From assembly GCA_963969395.1 (NCBI GenBank), contig OZ017802.1, positions 17,577,410-17,641,409 on the forward strand: DNA of 64,000 nucleotides, in the 5' to 3' direction. The position numbers and the translations under genes were made by a program. Each line of letters starts with the position of its first letter. Positions within the stretch are counted from its first letter, which is position 1. The DNA is from Pseudoscleropodium purum (taxonomy: Eukaryota > Streptophyta > Bryopsida > Hypnales > Brachytheciaceae). Of this stretch, positions 23,478 through 35,480 are shown in pieces. The notes under the pieces are model-generated. The model was not told the origin of the DNA. It ran no database searches and worked only from the letters and a program-made list of their open reading frames with translations.

Positions 23478-25549
23478 TTATGAGGTGATAAACGAGTTTT
23501 ACTACAACACCTACAAAACCGCTTCTCTATGGCACCCATCTTTGTACTCACCCAATGTCAACTTCACACACTCTAATATGGTTGTAGCATCATGTAACAC
23601 CTCTCACCAAATAACCTTGTCATGATCTCGATAACTCTCGTCTACTCCTCCACATTCTTTCCTAGCATATAGTCGCTCTTCTTCTTGTATCTAACCAAAT
23701 TCCTCTCTCCTAAGAAGCCTACTCTTTGCCGCTCTCTATCTCTTTCTCTCCATAAATACTCTTTCTCTTTCAACCAGACCTAAACGCTTTACCCTAGTCT
23801 GCCTTGCCAAATCTCTTGTACTTGCCATTTGTGCAACAATAAACTTCCTCCTCTCTAAACCCTCACGTTGTGAACCCTAAATCCTAGACTGCATGCCAAA
23901 TGAATAATTGTATTAGGCACCAGCTCTCTTAAATACCTCAATAAACATTGTAGTTGAATGTTTAGAAACACTTCAATTTGCAATCGCCAAATGTGCAATC
24001 ACCCTGAAACACTTCAATTTACAATCACCAAATGTGCCATCACCCCAATTCAAAACCTGAATTGAAATAGTAAAATCGAAATTCACTATAGCCAAGATAC
24101 TTTACACAAAAAAAATACTCAACCAATAGAGAGAGACGTAGAATGGCTGTTCTACAAGGGTGGGTTCAAAACCCTAATAGGAGCCCACGTCCTAGGCTCG
24201 AGTCCCATCACAAATGCCCAAGGACAATGTCCCCCATCTTCTTCTACCAATCTACCTTGTACCTAGCATTCAAGCAATCACCCAAAATACAATATAAATT
24301 CAAAGCCCATCTATAACTTTTAAAAAAAATTTGGATCAAAATTTTTTTTAAGAAAATACCTTGTTTTGATTCTTTTATGGACTTTTCTAAATATTGCTAA
24401 ATTTAGCTCCTTCAAAAGTCCATAACTACTATTTTAAGAACACAATACAATAAAGCAATATAGTTTAGGGGTGCCTCAATGTATACTACAATACGTCATG
24501 AGTCACTAATACAATTACAAGAATGTTCTTTTCATTAAAAATGCCTTCACAAAATAACATATGGACTTTTTAAAATTGAATGTACAATTTTAAAAGTCCA
24601 TAGCTCTTTAGGTGAAGAAAATATCTCATTAATAATTATATAGTTGCCTTTGCATTCAAGTTGAGAGTGTATGTTCATATTTGTAGGTCAAATGGTGTAG
24701 TCAATTATATACAATGTGGCTTGCAATGCAAAGGTCTCACTGGAAAAAGCACTATGACATGAAAAATGGTTCACTCAACTATGCATCCACCCAATGTGCC
24801 TTTCTAGTGCAGTAGTTTGATTAGTGCAAGGCCAATGATTTCATGCATTGACATGCCTCTGTGGTTTTCTAAGAAAATATGAATTGCATTTGTCCAATTA
24901 CTGTGAGGGAGGGAAAAATTACATAGCCAATTTTGCCATTCAAATCTTAAGCTAGCTTGTTCTTCCATTGTAGCTTGATTCCATGATCTTTGAGTTGGTT
25001 GATCACCTGAGATGGTAAAGTCATGCGCATCTTCATGAACAACTTCACTTTTGTCAAGTTGCCGCTTGCCAACAGAGTGCTAGCAAAGCATTCGTTGGAG
25101 ACGTTCTTAAGACGAATTGTCTCAAGTTCCTCTTGGTGATTCCATTCTCCTTTCTAATTTTTGGAGATGGATTGTTTGAAACAAGGTTGCTTATTCATTA
25201 CTTATTTAGATTTACACATGTTTATTGCTCAAAAATTGGTCTTCTTCTTGGTTTCTTATTTGTACTCAAGTTTTGTTATCAAGCATTGATGTCTTAATGT
25301 TCGGTAATTATTCTAATGCAAGTTTGGTTTTAGAATGTAAATGGTAGTCGAAAAGCCAATTCCAACAACTTAGTAAGGAAATCATTGGCATAAAGAGGTA
25401 AGATTCTTTATCGTCAACGTTGTTTACTTAGTTACTTGAAGTGCGTTTCAGAGTAGATACATCACCAATGTTTTTTTACTTCTATTTTTTTATTTGTGCG
25501 ATGTTTTTTTTAATGTTTTTGTATATTTTTGGCTCTATTTGCAAGTCGC
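23478..25549. other. AT-rich intergenic DNA
   Basis: A pyrimidine-rich stretch (about 23640-23880) is followed by AT-rich sequence. The 24790-24860 segment repeats 13970-14030. No gene is supported. Confidence 0.45.
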
Positions 25550-27750
25550 TTAATCATAGAAGATAGAAATAGATTTTGGTTTTCTAGTCACACTATTCCA
25601 TCTTGTTCAAAAGTGTCATTCTATAACAAGGATGACGAATCTTTGGTTTTCAAAGTGAACCTAGTTGGTACTTTGAGAAACAAGTTAGAGTGGTGAATTT
25701 TAACAGTATTCAAGGTTGATATGGTGATTCTAGAGGATGGTAGCATTCTTGAATTTAATGAAGAAGGTTTCAGTATGGATACATTCAATGTAGATTGCTT
25801 CTTATTCAGTCACCATTGTGGCTCAAAAGCATAAGAATCCTGGGATCTTAGAGGCTTTATCTTTAGATACGAGTGAGTGTTTTTATCATCAATTTTTTTT
25901 GTATTATCATCAATTTTTTTGTATTACTACTTTTGTTTTTATTAAAAAAATTCAATGATTCATATTTTACAATGTTGACCTTTTATTATATGAGACACAA
26001 CAAAACAAATCCTGAACCAATCTAAGAAGGTACTTGTTGAAGTAGAGAATGGGAAAGGTAAGAATCTACATTCATTTTATTTAAATATTTCTCTAAATTA
26101 AAAAATTATGGTGCAAAGTATCTTTGTGTAATTTATTTGTGTTTGATCTTATTGTTCATTACTCAATTTGTCTTAATTTAAATTTTTCTACTTTTTAGGT
26201 GGAGAAGAGATGGAGGACTTTTTGAATATATAAAGTTGAGGAATGAAAGGGTGGCATCCAACCAAAAAAAGATGCTAGAATTACTACCTGGAATTGCTAA
26301 TCCTCCTCCTCTTAGGAAAAAAAGGTTAGTAGTCCAACTCTTCTACTAGTGAAGAGGGTGTTGCCAATTGCTCTAGTTTTATCAATACCAAATACATGAC
26401 TAGTTGTTTTTGCAAAACCTGGGAAAAATCCATTACCTATGCAAGCACTATAGAGAATTTCAACCAAGAAGATTTGTACCGATGGATTTTCAAGCAACCC
26501 TCTAAAGGAACCAAGGGAAAGCTTCTTCGGGGTAGGGATTATCTAAGGGAGCACTTTCTTTTACAGTGGAAAATTTACAATCAAAATGTTAAGATTGTAC
26601 ATTCTTGGTCTCCAAATGCAGATGATTGAATTCCTCTAGCTTTTATGTGGAGCAATCTTTGAAATTAGAAGGTTATGGTAGAAGAAGTGGAGTTCATCAA
26701 AATAAGGGAACTTGGCCTTGGCACAATTTTGCATGTTCATTGGCAAGTGGATGACATTTATGAATGGTTCAAGGATTATAAATACTATTCCATGGGCAAG
26801 GGCAAGGATCAAATTCACATGTAAAGTTCCATTTTGATTTTTAACCTTTTTTCAGGTTAATGTGTAGTTTTGATGCAATTTACTTGTTTTTAAAGTTTAT
26901 TATAATCAACTTTGATATGTTTTAAACAATTTTTTGATTTAATATTGATAGGGATGAAGATGTAGTATAAGCATTGGCGTTGGCAAATGATGGTGAAGCT
27001 TTTGGAGAATGGAGGCAACTTTGAACAAGAGGAAAGCGACATGCTTGACTTCAATATTGATGTTAATTTCCCTGCTTTCAAAAGAAGTCGTTCTATTGGC
27101 AAATTGTACAATGAATTAGGGTCACAAACTCACAATTGGGAGTTGTAAATCAACCAATTGAAGAGATTAGTCATATTCAATTCACTAAACTTAACAATGA
27201 ATCTAAAAAGGTAAGTTTATTGTTTAGAAATTTGATACTTTTGATGACTTATATGTATGAGGTTTGTTTAAAATTGTAATTCAACACTTGTATGTATGTA
27301 TGGTTGAGCAAAAATAATTTAATGGAGACAATGTTGTGCAATGTATGTAGAAGGAGAAGCGGAAAAGAGTTGCATCATTGAAGGCAATCGAGAGCAAGAT
27401 TCCAAAGCAAAAAATACAGAAAGGTGAAGTTGAAGAGCTCATGGAATCTCCATTGTCTGAAGTAGAGACATGAATCATACAAGGGATTCAATTGAAGACC
27501 CTTTCTAAGAACTCAAAGAAGACATTGGCAATGGTACTAATGGATCTTGAAAGGGTCCATGAAGTATTACCGAATATATTTAGTTTTGCTTCAAAGACAT
27601 TTCCTCAACTAGGAATCAAATGAAAAAAGATGACCACGATCAAGGGAAGAAGAGGCTGAAGCATATTGACTTAGTGATTGCATAGGCTCTAAAAGAATTT
27701 AAGGTTGGAATTACAAATCCTCCTCCTTGAAAAATGGGATTTAGCTATTG
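25550..27750 (+). pseudogene. Unrecognised decayed multi-exon gene
   Basis: Plus-strand pieces have coding character despite stops: DESLVFKVNLVGTLRNKLEW, ILEFNEEGFSMDTFNVDCF (25600-25800); EYIKLRNERVASNQKKMLEL (about 26220-26320); TYASTIENFNQEDLYRWIF, LLQWKIYNQNVKIVHSWSPN (26396-26629); VEEVEFIKIRELGLG, WQVDDIYEWFKDY (26670-26820); then a lysine-rich end, RKRVASLKAIESKIPKQK and EVLPNIFSFASKTFPQLGI (27350-27620). GT-AG-like gaps separate them. I do not recognise the family. The repeated stops suggest an old, dead gene or transposon-borne gene. Confidence 0.35.
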
Positions 27751-27964
27751 TATACTGAGAACATTAAGAAGATTCTATAAACAAGTATGTTTTCTTATTC
27801 ATGTGTTGGATTTTTATTATTTTTATTAATTCTTGTTGTATTTATCTTTTATAATAAATATTTTTCTAAAATCAACAAGATGAAGAGACAAGTTAATATG
27901 GATATTTTTCTAATATCAAATTTTTCTATTTTGTTTTAAATGGTATGTTTAGTTGACAAGCTAA

Positions 27965-28065
27965 TTAAAGAGCTTAGGAGTCAAGGAGTTTGAGAGATGA
28001 GGAGCTTGGAAGTCGAGGAGTTTAAGAGATGAGGAGCTTGAGAGATGAGGAGTCTAAGAGTCATG
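27965..28065 (+). repeat. Short tandem repeat, about 22-bp unit
   Basis: Units built from GAGGAGCTTGGAAGTCGAGGAG and GAGTTTGAGAGATGAGGAGC recur four to five times with small changes. Confidence 0.7.
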
Positions 28066-28613
28066 TTGTATACACATTTTTTGAAAAATAGTTTTGTTTG
28101 CAACTGGTCTTGTAGTTAGGTAGTTGGATGTGTTTAGTAAATTTCAATTTCAAATTAGGATGACTCATTCTTAGTTAGAAAATTTTCATTCAATGTGATC
28201 AATGTGCATTGAATTAATACTTTTAGATCATTAGAGAATTGTGGCAAAAATTCAATGGAAATAAAAAATTGATTGAAACAAAATATTTCAATGGTTTCAC
28301 AATTTTGGTATATATATATTGGCATTTGAAATTCAAAATCGACAGAACATTACTAGTTGGTACTTCTATAGAGATTTGCATATGATTAAAAAAGATATTT
28401 TATCCCATGTGAATACAAAAAAACAAATATAAAAATGGTCGTAATTAGTTTATGGTAGAACAAGGTTATTTAACTAGTGGTTCTTAAAAAAGAGCTTAAA
28501 TGAGAAAATCAAGCGCAAAAGTCTCATTATTCATGGATAGAATAGAATTACTTAATTAGTGTTAAGTACCAGGTAATGTAAAGTGTCATTGTGCTAAATT
28601 TTACACATGCTAA
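28066..28613. other. AT-rich intergenic DNA
   Basis: Nothing is recognised in this stretch. Confidence 0.4.
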
Positions 28614-29022
28614 AAGCATCCCCACCAACATGTTTTGTATCCCTATCTGGATACGTGCAGTGTCATCTAGACGGAGAGGGAGAAAGAACTGCCCCACCCC
28701 ACCCACCAATCTTTTCCTAAATGACTTGTCTTTTCCTAAATTTCTGTAATATTGACCATTAAATTACTCATCATGTTATCTAGCCTATTGGTGAAGCACG
28801 ATGAAAGACTTGCTCATTTACCTAACACAACACTTTATGCTAAAAACAGAATACATGTTACCTCACAACCACTTTCCTATCCGGATGCCTATTTATAGGA
28901 TTGGAAACCCCCTTCCCCAAAATTTTGTAGATACAACATGCTGGCGAGGGAGTTTTTCCCTATCCGGATGAAAATCATCCGGATAGGAATAGGGAATCCA
29001 ATTGGTAGGTATGCTCTAACAA
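28614..29022. mobile_element. Probable MITE with GCATCCCCACC-type ends
   Basis: The left end reads GCTAAAAGCATCCCCACCAA, then TATCCCTATCTGGAT. The right end, read inward, is GTTAGAGCATACCTACCAAT, then TCCCTATTCCTATCCGGAT. These are imperfect inverted repeats of about 45 bp, so a roughly 410-bp foldback unit is likely. No clear target duplication was found and the ends could shift by a few bases. It ends just before the duplicated block that starts at 29038. Confidence 0.45.
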
Positions 29023-29037
29023 GTTCTAGGCCCATTG

Positions 29038-31897
29038 TGTTTGTGCTAAACCGTACCGGACTATGTTTTACCAAGAAGTGATAATCAATCAATCAGTACT
29101 TTGAGTGATAAAATTTCAACAAGATCAAGACCAAGACCAAGGCGTTTGAATTTAACGAGGAAATTGATCAACGTACCGATCGACAAATCTGTCAAGATGC
29201 CTTATCAAGCTAAATGGTCCTTTCAAGATCCTAAACGGTCCAGAACTTTTGGCAAATCCCAATGGACACTACAAATAAGGCCAGCTCCGAAAGAGAAAAC
29301 ACACTCTAGTCGTTGCTACAATGCAAGAGATTCTACTAGGACACAGCTGCTAGCAACTTCCCATGGAAGTAGACATTGTAGAACCCGTTCCACTAATACA
29401 CTTTGGTGCACTAGAAAAGCGCGATGTCCATTAGAGAAATTTTGGACTCTCGATAAGGCTGCTAAGAAAGGTTGAACGGGACCTTGAGGTTACATTTTCT
29501 TGGCCACATGGCAACAATTCCCATATTCTTGCTCTTCATTAGTACAACCAATTTTTGACAGTACTAATTGACAAATATGAGTAATGTAATAGAGGAGGTG
29601 TGTCACAAATATTGTTTTATATTTAGAATAGATGTATGATATGCAGAAGGTCCAGAAGGTCTGACAACTTTGGAATTGTAAATACTCATATACTACTTGG
29701 TAGTCAAGATATTCACACAAGGTGAATCTAGTTTTTGTCAGGGATTCCTATCCATATTGTAGCTCGCGTGATGGGACTCCGGAATTAGACTAGCTTATTA
29801 AAGTTTGGTAGCTTTATTGAGAGTTCAAAATTTCTCTAATGCGACCTCTAATCGCCAAGGATACAAAGCTTGACTTGAGGATTGGACTCATTCATACAAA
29901 ATCCGACCACACTTGAAGACAATCCAATCCGTTGCTCAGCACAATTGGAATAGAAAAACAAGCAGCAATACAAAGATTTGCAATCCTTATATTTCTATGA
30001 TGCAAATGCTCATTTGTCGATAATGCTACAAATGGCTTTGAAGGTAGTCTAAGACAAAAGAGGAGTTTCAATGAATTCTCTTGGTTGGGAATATTCTCAT
30101 TCATCTGGCTTGTATTGCACTATCCCCACCATTTCTTTTCCCTTTGTACGATATAGTATTAAACCCCTAAATACCCAAGGCTTGTTTTGAGATTCTAGAA
30201 ATTTGCTCTGAGTTGAACAAAAAGTCAATATTTTGATAATTTGTATCAATTTTTTTAAATTGAAACCATACAAATTCAAACTAGATATGTTAGAGATGTC
30301 ATAGAAAAAGAAATTAGAACAATATTATTTATAGAGTGAAGGATTATAAATTTATAATGTTTGACCATGAGGGTTTTAAAACTACAAAAGTGATGTGAAG
30401 TCTTTCAATCCTCTTTTCACAAGTAAAATCTACAAAGTTGGTGACCCCAAAAAATATGAAGGTAAAGGGCCTTAATATGTATAACTTCAACAATCAATTT
30501 ATGGCTTCTTCAAATCTACTCTACAATTTTTTTAAATGAACTTTGAATGTGATTTTTCCTCCAAGATCTAGTGTACTTGAGGCTCATTTACATGAACTCT
30601 CAACACTTTGGGAAGTCAAGATTGCAATGGATACCCTTGCACAAAATCTTGAATAGAAAAATCACTATCATTTATTTTCAAAATCAGATTTTTGATGCTA
30701 AAATTAGATTTCAAGAAGAACTTTCCAAAGAACTAAACTATTAAAAATAACAACTTGGTTAGATTTTATTTAACTTCAAAGTTTTCCAAACACCCAATTT
30801 GGGTGCCTCAAGCTTTAGGGGATAAGAAACCAAGCGAGTGGAATTGTTATTGGTATTGTTGAATACTGGGCAAGTAGCACACCAATTTTAGCGAAGGTAG
30901 TTACCATGTTCCTCCTAGTTTATACTTCATAAAAAACGGAAGCAAACCCATTGTTCTTGATTTATTTCAGTTATTTGGAGGCAGTTGTGTTAAATTTGTA
31001 AAGTGAACCCTAGTTTGTAAAATGGGTGTCGGAGGAAGGTTTGACTAAGAATTATACAAAATAAATGTACTACCAAACTCCATCAGACCAAGTTTGGGTG
31101 TTTCAAGGAATTTTGTCTTGTGTGTTTCTCAAACTTTGGCTCTTGATTCTTCATTGCATACACTTTACAGTTATCTCTTGTGTAAAAATGATTGTTATAA
31201 CCATATATTTTGTTGGGCCTAGTCCGTTGAAAAAAACTTGCTTCTATTGCTTTAGGGACCAAAATCAACCTTTAAGGCCACTTTATACTATGGTTGAAAA
31301 GTGCACCGGTCAATCAAGAAGTTTTGGCCAAAATATGGTTATTTGAAGCAACTAGTGGAATGTTGGAAAGAATTGGAAGACAATAAAGTAATGTCTTAAG
31401 AAGTCTTGATTGGTTGTAGTATAAACACCAACTAGGGAAGTCTTTAGGATAATTTTGTAGGATGACGTTCAATGGCCAACAATACCTATGGAAATATTTT
31501 GTACATTTTGGAGTTGCAATGAGCTTTGAGAAGCTATAACTTTTGCATCTAGTGCTCAAATTAAATAAAACTTGTTGAAAAAATAAATCTACTTGTCTAT
31601 TTTGTGTGTTAATATTTTCACATCGATACATTTAGTATTGAATTCATTGGAATCATTTTAAGTACATAAAAATCATTTTTAATTCACCAATCTTAGTTCC
31701 ATCACAGTGCTTCACAAGCCATTGATTCTTTGTCTTTGGAATTGACCAAACAAACTCTTTGTACAAGTGGGGTGGTAGGAGTTAAACAACCTATGTGGAA
31801 TATGTAGATAAAAATCAATAGGGGCTCAACTGCTCATAGTTAAGTTAGAAGTGGCAATTGTATTTCAAGTAGAAATTTAAACCTTAATTAGGTGTAG
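29038..31897. repeat. Diverged copy of 10290-12810
   Basis: Homologous to the region upstream of TIR copy A and beyond, starting at GTGCTAAACCGTACCGG (10292 counterpart GTGCTAAACCATACCGG). The first 390 bp also match 53484-53860. It carries a private 413-bp insertion at 29429-29841 and stops at a CACTA MITE at 31901, resuming after the hAT element at 44203. The coding-like frames of the other copies are broken here, so this is decayed duplicate DNA. Confidence 0.75.
29429..29841. mobile_element. 413-bp inverted-repeat insertion (MITE)
   Basis: The sequence is absent from both sister copies, which read straight through at GCGATGTCG. The ends are 28-bp inverted repeats with two mismatches: left CATTAGAGAAATTTTGGACT, right (read inward) CATTAGAGAAATTTTGAACT. 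The target duplication is unclear, so the superfamily is not assigned. It holds no transposase frame. Confidence 0.75.
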
Positions 31898-31900
31898 TAG

Positions 31901-32019
31901 CACTACAAGGGAATGCTACCAATTTCTGTCATTTTGGACACATTTTTTTTGTCAATTTTCTATAACTAGACAAAAAAAATGTCCAAAATGATAGAAATTG
32001 GCAGCATTCCTTTGTAGTG
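31901..32019. mobile_element. CACTA-type MITE, 119 bp, nearly palindromic
   Basis: It starts CACTACAAGGGAATGCTACC and ends GGCAGCATTCCTTTGTAGTG; the two halves form an almost perfect hairpin through TGTCCAAAATGA. A TAG trinucleotide flanks both sides (31898-31900 and 32020-32022), and the uninterrupted site at 12810-12823 carries it once. CACTACA ends with a 3-bp duplication are the signature of the CACTA superfamily. The hAT element then landed across its right end. Confidence 0.9.
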
Positions 32020-32190
32020 TAGAACAGGGTTGACACAACGTCCGGACGCGGATGTTGAGTCCGCAGCGTCCGCTGACATTCGCGGTCCCGGCGGACGCGA
32101 TGGACGCCTGTCACCCCGTCTGCCCTGTCCGTCCGCCCCGTCCACTTTGACGGCCCTATTTCCCCCGACCGCTCTACCCAAACTGCCCGG

Positions 32191-32593
32191 CGGTCACTCC
32201 CTTAATCTTTAAACAATTAAATGTTAAATGAAGTGCAATGGTTCGCAATTTGTTATTAAAACAATGTCTCTTATAAGTTGAAAGATTATAAAGTTTGACC
32301 ATGAGTCCATGATAGTCTTGAAACTATGAAAAAGTTCCAATTCATTTTCAGAAGGCAAACTAAAAAAGTTTGTGACTTTAAATATATATATATATACTAT
32401 TTAAAAAATCAAGATCAACACAAATACAAACATAATCAATATGGGCAAAATGTATTGAATTTAATATAGAATACTATACATTGTGCACATTTGGCTAATT
32501 GCACATATAATTTTTTTCATTCCAACTCTATATTTCTAAACTAATTTTTAATGCCTATATAACCTATTCAACTACTACTTCTGCACTACCAAT
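32191..32593. other. AT-rich spacer inside the hAT element
   Basis: This lies between the left subterminal CG-rich zone and the kinase-like gene. It includes a short TA repeat near 32382. No gene is seen. Confidence 0.5.
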
Positions 32594-34370
32594 CTAATAT
32601 AAATGGTAGAAATGTTCATCTGGCATTGGCCAACGATATGTATTAGAAAATCGCGTAATCACATGGACCAAACTAGTATTTTCATTGTCAGTCTTCGAAG
32701 AAATGCGCTTCAAGTAAGCATAAAACACTTTTGCAAAGTCATGAAAGGCAAATTGTGTCGTACTAGGTGTTTTAAGTAGCAAGTTGAAATACGCCTCTGA
32801 CATGTTGTTTCTATTCATCCGTCGAGTAATTTTTCGAATGGCATACTCTTCCGACTTACGTGAATACATCGGAATGACTTTCACATCTACACCTGCTTTA
32901 TGCAAATATGCAATACGTGGATCCACCCACCATCTCCTCTGCAAAGTCTGTTTCATCTCATCTACTGATGTGAATGTGTACAAAGACTTCATTGGTTGAG
33001 AAGCTAAGGTGGTATGCCCCAATCGCAAACTCCAATGTACACACGTGACTCATCCTCTGGAAAATGCAACAAGATGTTGTCCGGAGAAAGATCATTGTGC
33101 AAATGTCCAGCAAGATGCACTGCATACATTATATGCATAAACGCCCATATCAACTCCGTGCGCTTCTTCCGATATCGCCTTAAACGGTGAGCTTTTACAA
33201 CCTCCTCTTCGTAGGGTTGATACGATGTCCGGACGTCCGGACGCGGACGCTGTGTCCACTGCGTTCGCCTGTCCCCCGTCCGCCTGTCCGCCCGATTACG
33301 ACCGTCCGATCGACGCGCGGACTGATCTGGTCTGCACGATTTGGACGTCCGCCTCGGGCCGTCTGCCCCGTCCGTCCGCCCCGCCCGTCCGCTTTCCGAC
33401 GGCAGTCGGAACGCTGCGTCCGCTAGCGTCCGGACGTCCAGAAAACGGACGCTATTTTGGGGCGGACGTTCACATTCGTCAACCCTGTCTCTTCGGTTGG
33501 ATTTGTATACATCAAACGGATTTGAATGTTGTCTGAATAGTCTTTATTCATATTCAACATTTGTCGAAGAGTTCCACGATTCTATCAATATGCATAACCT
33601 TCACATGTCGTTCCATGCACCGCAGCAAACCGTATCACACCCGCGTGTGGAATTCGAACAGCCACTGATTCGTTTTGATGTTCTTACTTTGCAAGATCGG
33701 GTCGAGTTTGGTGGTGAATGGATTTCTTTGCCGCAAACTCTTAATGAGGAAGTATTTCTAAACATCCTTCAATACGGACCTTTCGAATCGTTGCATATTC
33801 ACCTCTCAACGTTCTATCATCAACAGCAATCATGCGTGCTGTATTTGGAAGTGCTATGAGGTGCCGTTTGATCCTTTTCGCTTCAGCAACTCCATCATTG
33901 CTTTTCCACCAACCAATTGAACCAACTCGATTGTGCTTTTTGGCGAATGGAGCACATTGCCCCCTAAATAAGTCCGCTTTCAGAATCACTTCTTCAAACT
34001 GGGCGTCATTGGGTCGATATTCCTTGCCATATTTAACCAAAATGACTTTGGAATTCCACAAAGCATCATGAACCTTGTTCTCCAAACATTTGATGAAGTG
34101 CGTTTTATACATTTCATCATGCCACTTCGCCACATTCAATGCATCCAACAACATCTGTGTCATGTCTACCTTGAATTTAGACACGCACTCCTCTTGATAT
34201 CTGATGTACTTATTGTCTAAAGACAATGTTGTTTCCGATTCATAAAATTGAACGATGCGCTCGATCATGAATTTCTTGCATTCTTCCGAAGGACTTTGGC
34301 GAGTTACTTCCAAGTTTGATGGTCCCTCTCCATGTTTTAGCTTCGCAACCTTCTTCTTCCCGTTCGGCAT
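32594..34370 (-). pseudogene. Protein-kinase-like cargo gene, split by a MITE
   Basis: On the minus strand a 209-codon frame opens MPNGKKKVAKLKHGEGPSNL and ends with a glycine-loop-like GEYATIRKVRI. Just after a stop comes FAAKKS, which would supply the ATP-binding lysine. The reading then enters a 276-bp MITE (33487-33212). With the MITE set aside the frame resumes (TNPTEE, then EVVKAHRLRRYRKKRTELIW) and gives HLHNDLSPDNILLHF, a catalytic loop with the HxDLxxxN pattern, and VCDWGIP in the DFG position. A one-base shift leads into the last 144-codon frame (SQPMKSLYTF, RRWWVDPRIAYL). So this is a kinase with HND and DWG variants of the usual motifs, killed by three or more stops, one shift and the MITE. 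It starts about 190 bp from a CG-rich array. The parent family is unknown to me. Confidence 0.65.
33212..33487 (-). mobile_element. Short hAT derivative (276 bp) inside the kinase-like gene
   Basis: The ends are TAGGGTTGATACGATGTCC and ATTCGTCAACCCTG, the same as those of the 12-kb element. Flanking 8-mers are CCTCTTCG and TCTCTTCG (7 of 8). The interior is CG-rich and matches both ends of the large element, including AAACGGACGCTATTTTGGGG. It is a non-autonomous deletion derivative. Confidence 0.88.
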
Positions 34371-34556
34371 TGTGACAAATGAAACTGATATCGATCAAAT
34401 TTTTTAATTTAAAATTGAATTCACACGCAAGTGTCCAAAAAATTGGCAACAAGGGGGCCCCAATAAACCACTCTTGCCTTGCCTCGGAAAGGAGCCAATG
34501 GAAGATGAACCACCAAGCTCTCTGCTCCACCTTGCATTCACAAGGGGCAAAGCGAA

Positions 34557-34845
34557 AGTGACAATGCGGACGGCCCCAAACCGTCCGCCCGATCGGACGG
34601 GCCGGTGGTGGCAGACGCATCGGCCGTTCGCCCGATCGGACGGCCATGGGCGGTCAAATCGGGCGTCCGCCCGATCCGATGAGCAACGGCGGACGGCCCA
34701 TCTGCCCCATCGGACGGCCCCAAACCATCTGCCCGATCGGACGGGCTGCGGATGGCGGACGCATCAATCGTCCGCCTCTCCGAAACCCTTGAGCCCCGTC
34801 CGCTCGATCGGACGGCCACAGGTGGACAAATCAAGCGTCGGTCTA
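34557..34845. repeat. CG-rich GGACGG array upstream of the kinase-like gene
   Basis: Repeated words such as CCGCCCGATCGGACGG occur about seven times, at spacings from tens of bases upward. The GC content stands far above the surrounding AT-rich DNA. It lies on the 5' side of the minus-strand start at 34370. In hAT elements subterminal repeats bind transposase; here a promoter role is also possible by position. Confidence 0.6.
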
Positions 34846-35480
34846 ATCCGATTTATTTTTCATATTTGAAAATAGAATCTAAAAAAGAACCACTAATTGT
34901 CTAATTTGGGCATTTCTTCATACCAATAAGAAATCATTTTAGTTTTTAGCAATCGTTGAATGAAAAATAAAAAAATTTCAAATATTCAAATAATTCAATC
35001 TTTCATAAATTAATTAGAAATACATTTATACCATTTACGAGTTTCTAAATGTAATAAACACACAACAATAATTTCAAAATACACACCATGCTAGTACAAA
35101 TTTAACCTCGAATGCTAAATTCAAAAATAGACATAATATAACTCTTACAAAATTACATTTCTTCTTCATATTTTTATTATTTATCAAAGTCACTTATAGC
35201 CTTATACATCAACGCTATTATAAAATAATACAATGATGTCTTCAACAATATGCTTACCTACATACATACTTGGTGTACACTATTACACAACACTTTTTGA
35301 AAAAGTGAACAAAATTGTTGTTCAAAATTGTTCTATTCATTTAAAATTTTGTACTACTTCTACCAATCTAGTGCTCTATACTTGCGTGAGAGTAAAAATG
35401 AGAAAATTGAGCAAATACATGCTCACTATATACTTCCATGTTTTTTTATTTGAAATCTGAATGACTGAATCAGATTCAAA
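34846..35480. other. AT-rich spacer inside the hAT element
   Basis: No coding or repeat structure is recognised between the array and the transposase tail. Confidence 0.5.

Noticed and set aside
24130..24215. tRNA-like or SINE-like stretch with GGCTCGAGTCCCATC
   Set aside because: The B-box is only approximate, no A-box at the right spacing or cloverleaf could be drawn, and there is no A-tail or target duplication.
27965..28065. Possible CRISPR-like repeat-spacer pattern
   Set aside because: The units abut without unique spacers; it is a simple tandem repeat in plant DNA.
33225..33536. Arg/Pro-rich frames in CG-rich DNA, here and at 34538, 36064, 37154, 39836 and 47911
   Set aside because: They arise from GGACGG-type repeats that stay open in several frames at once; not genes.
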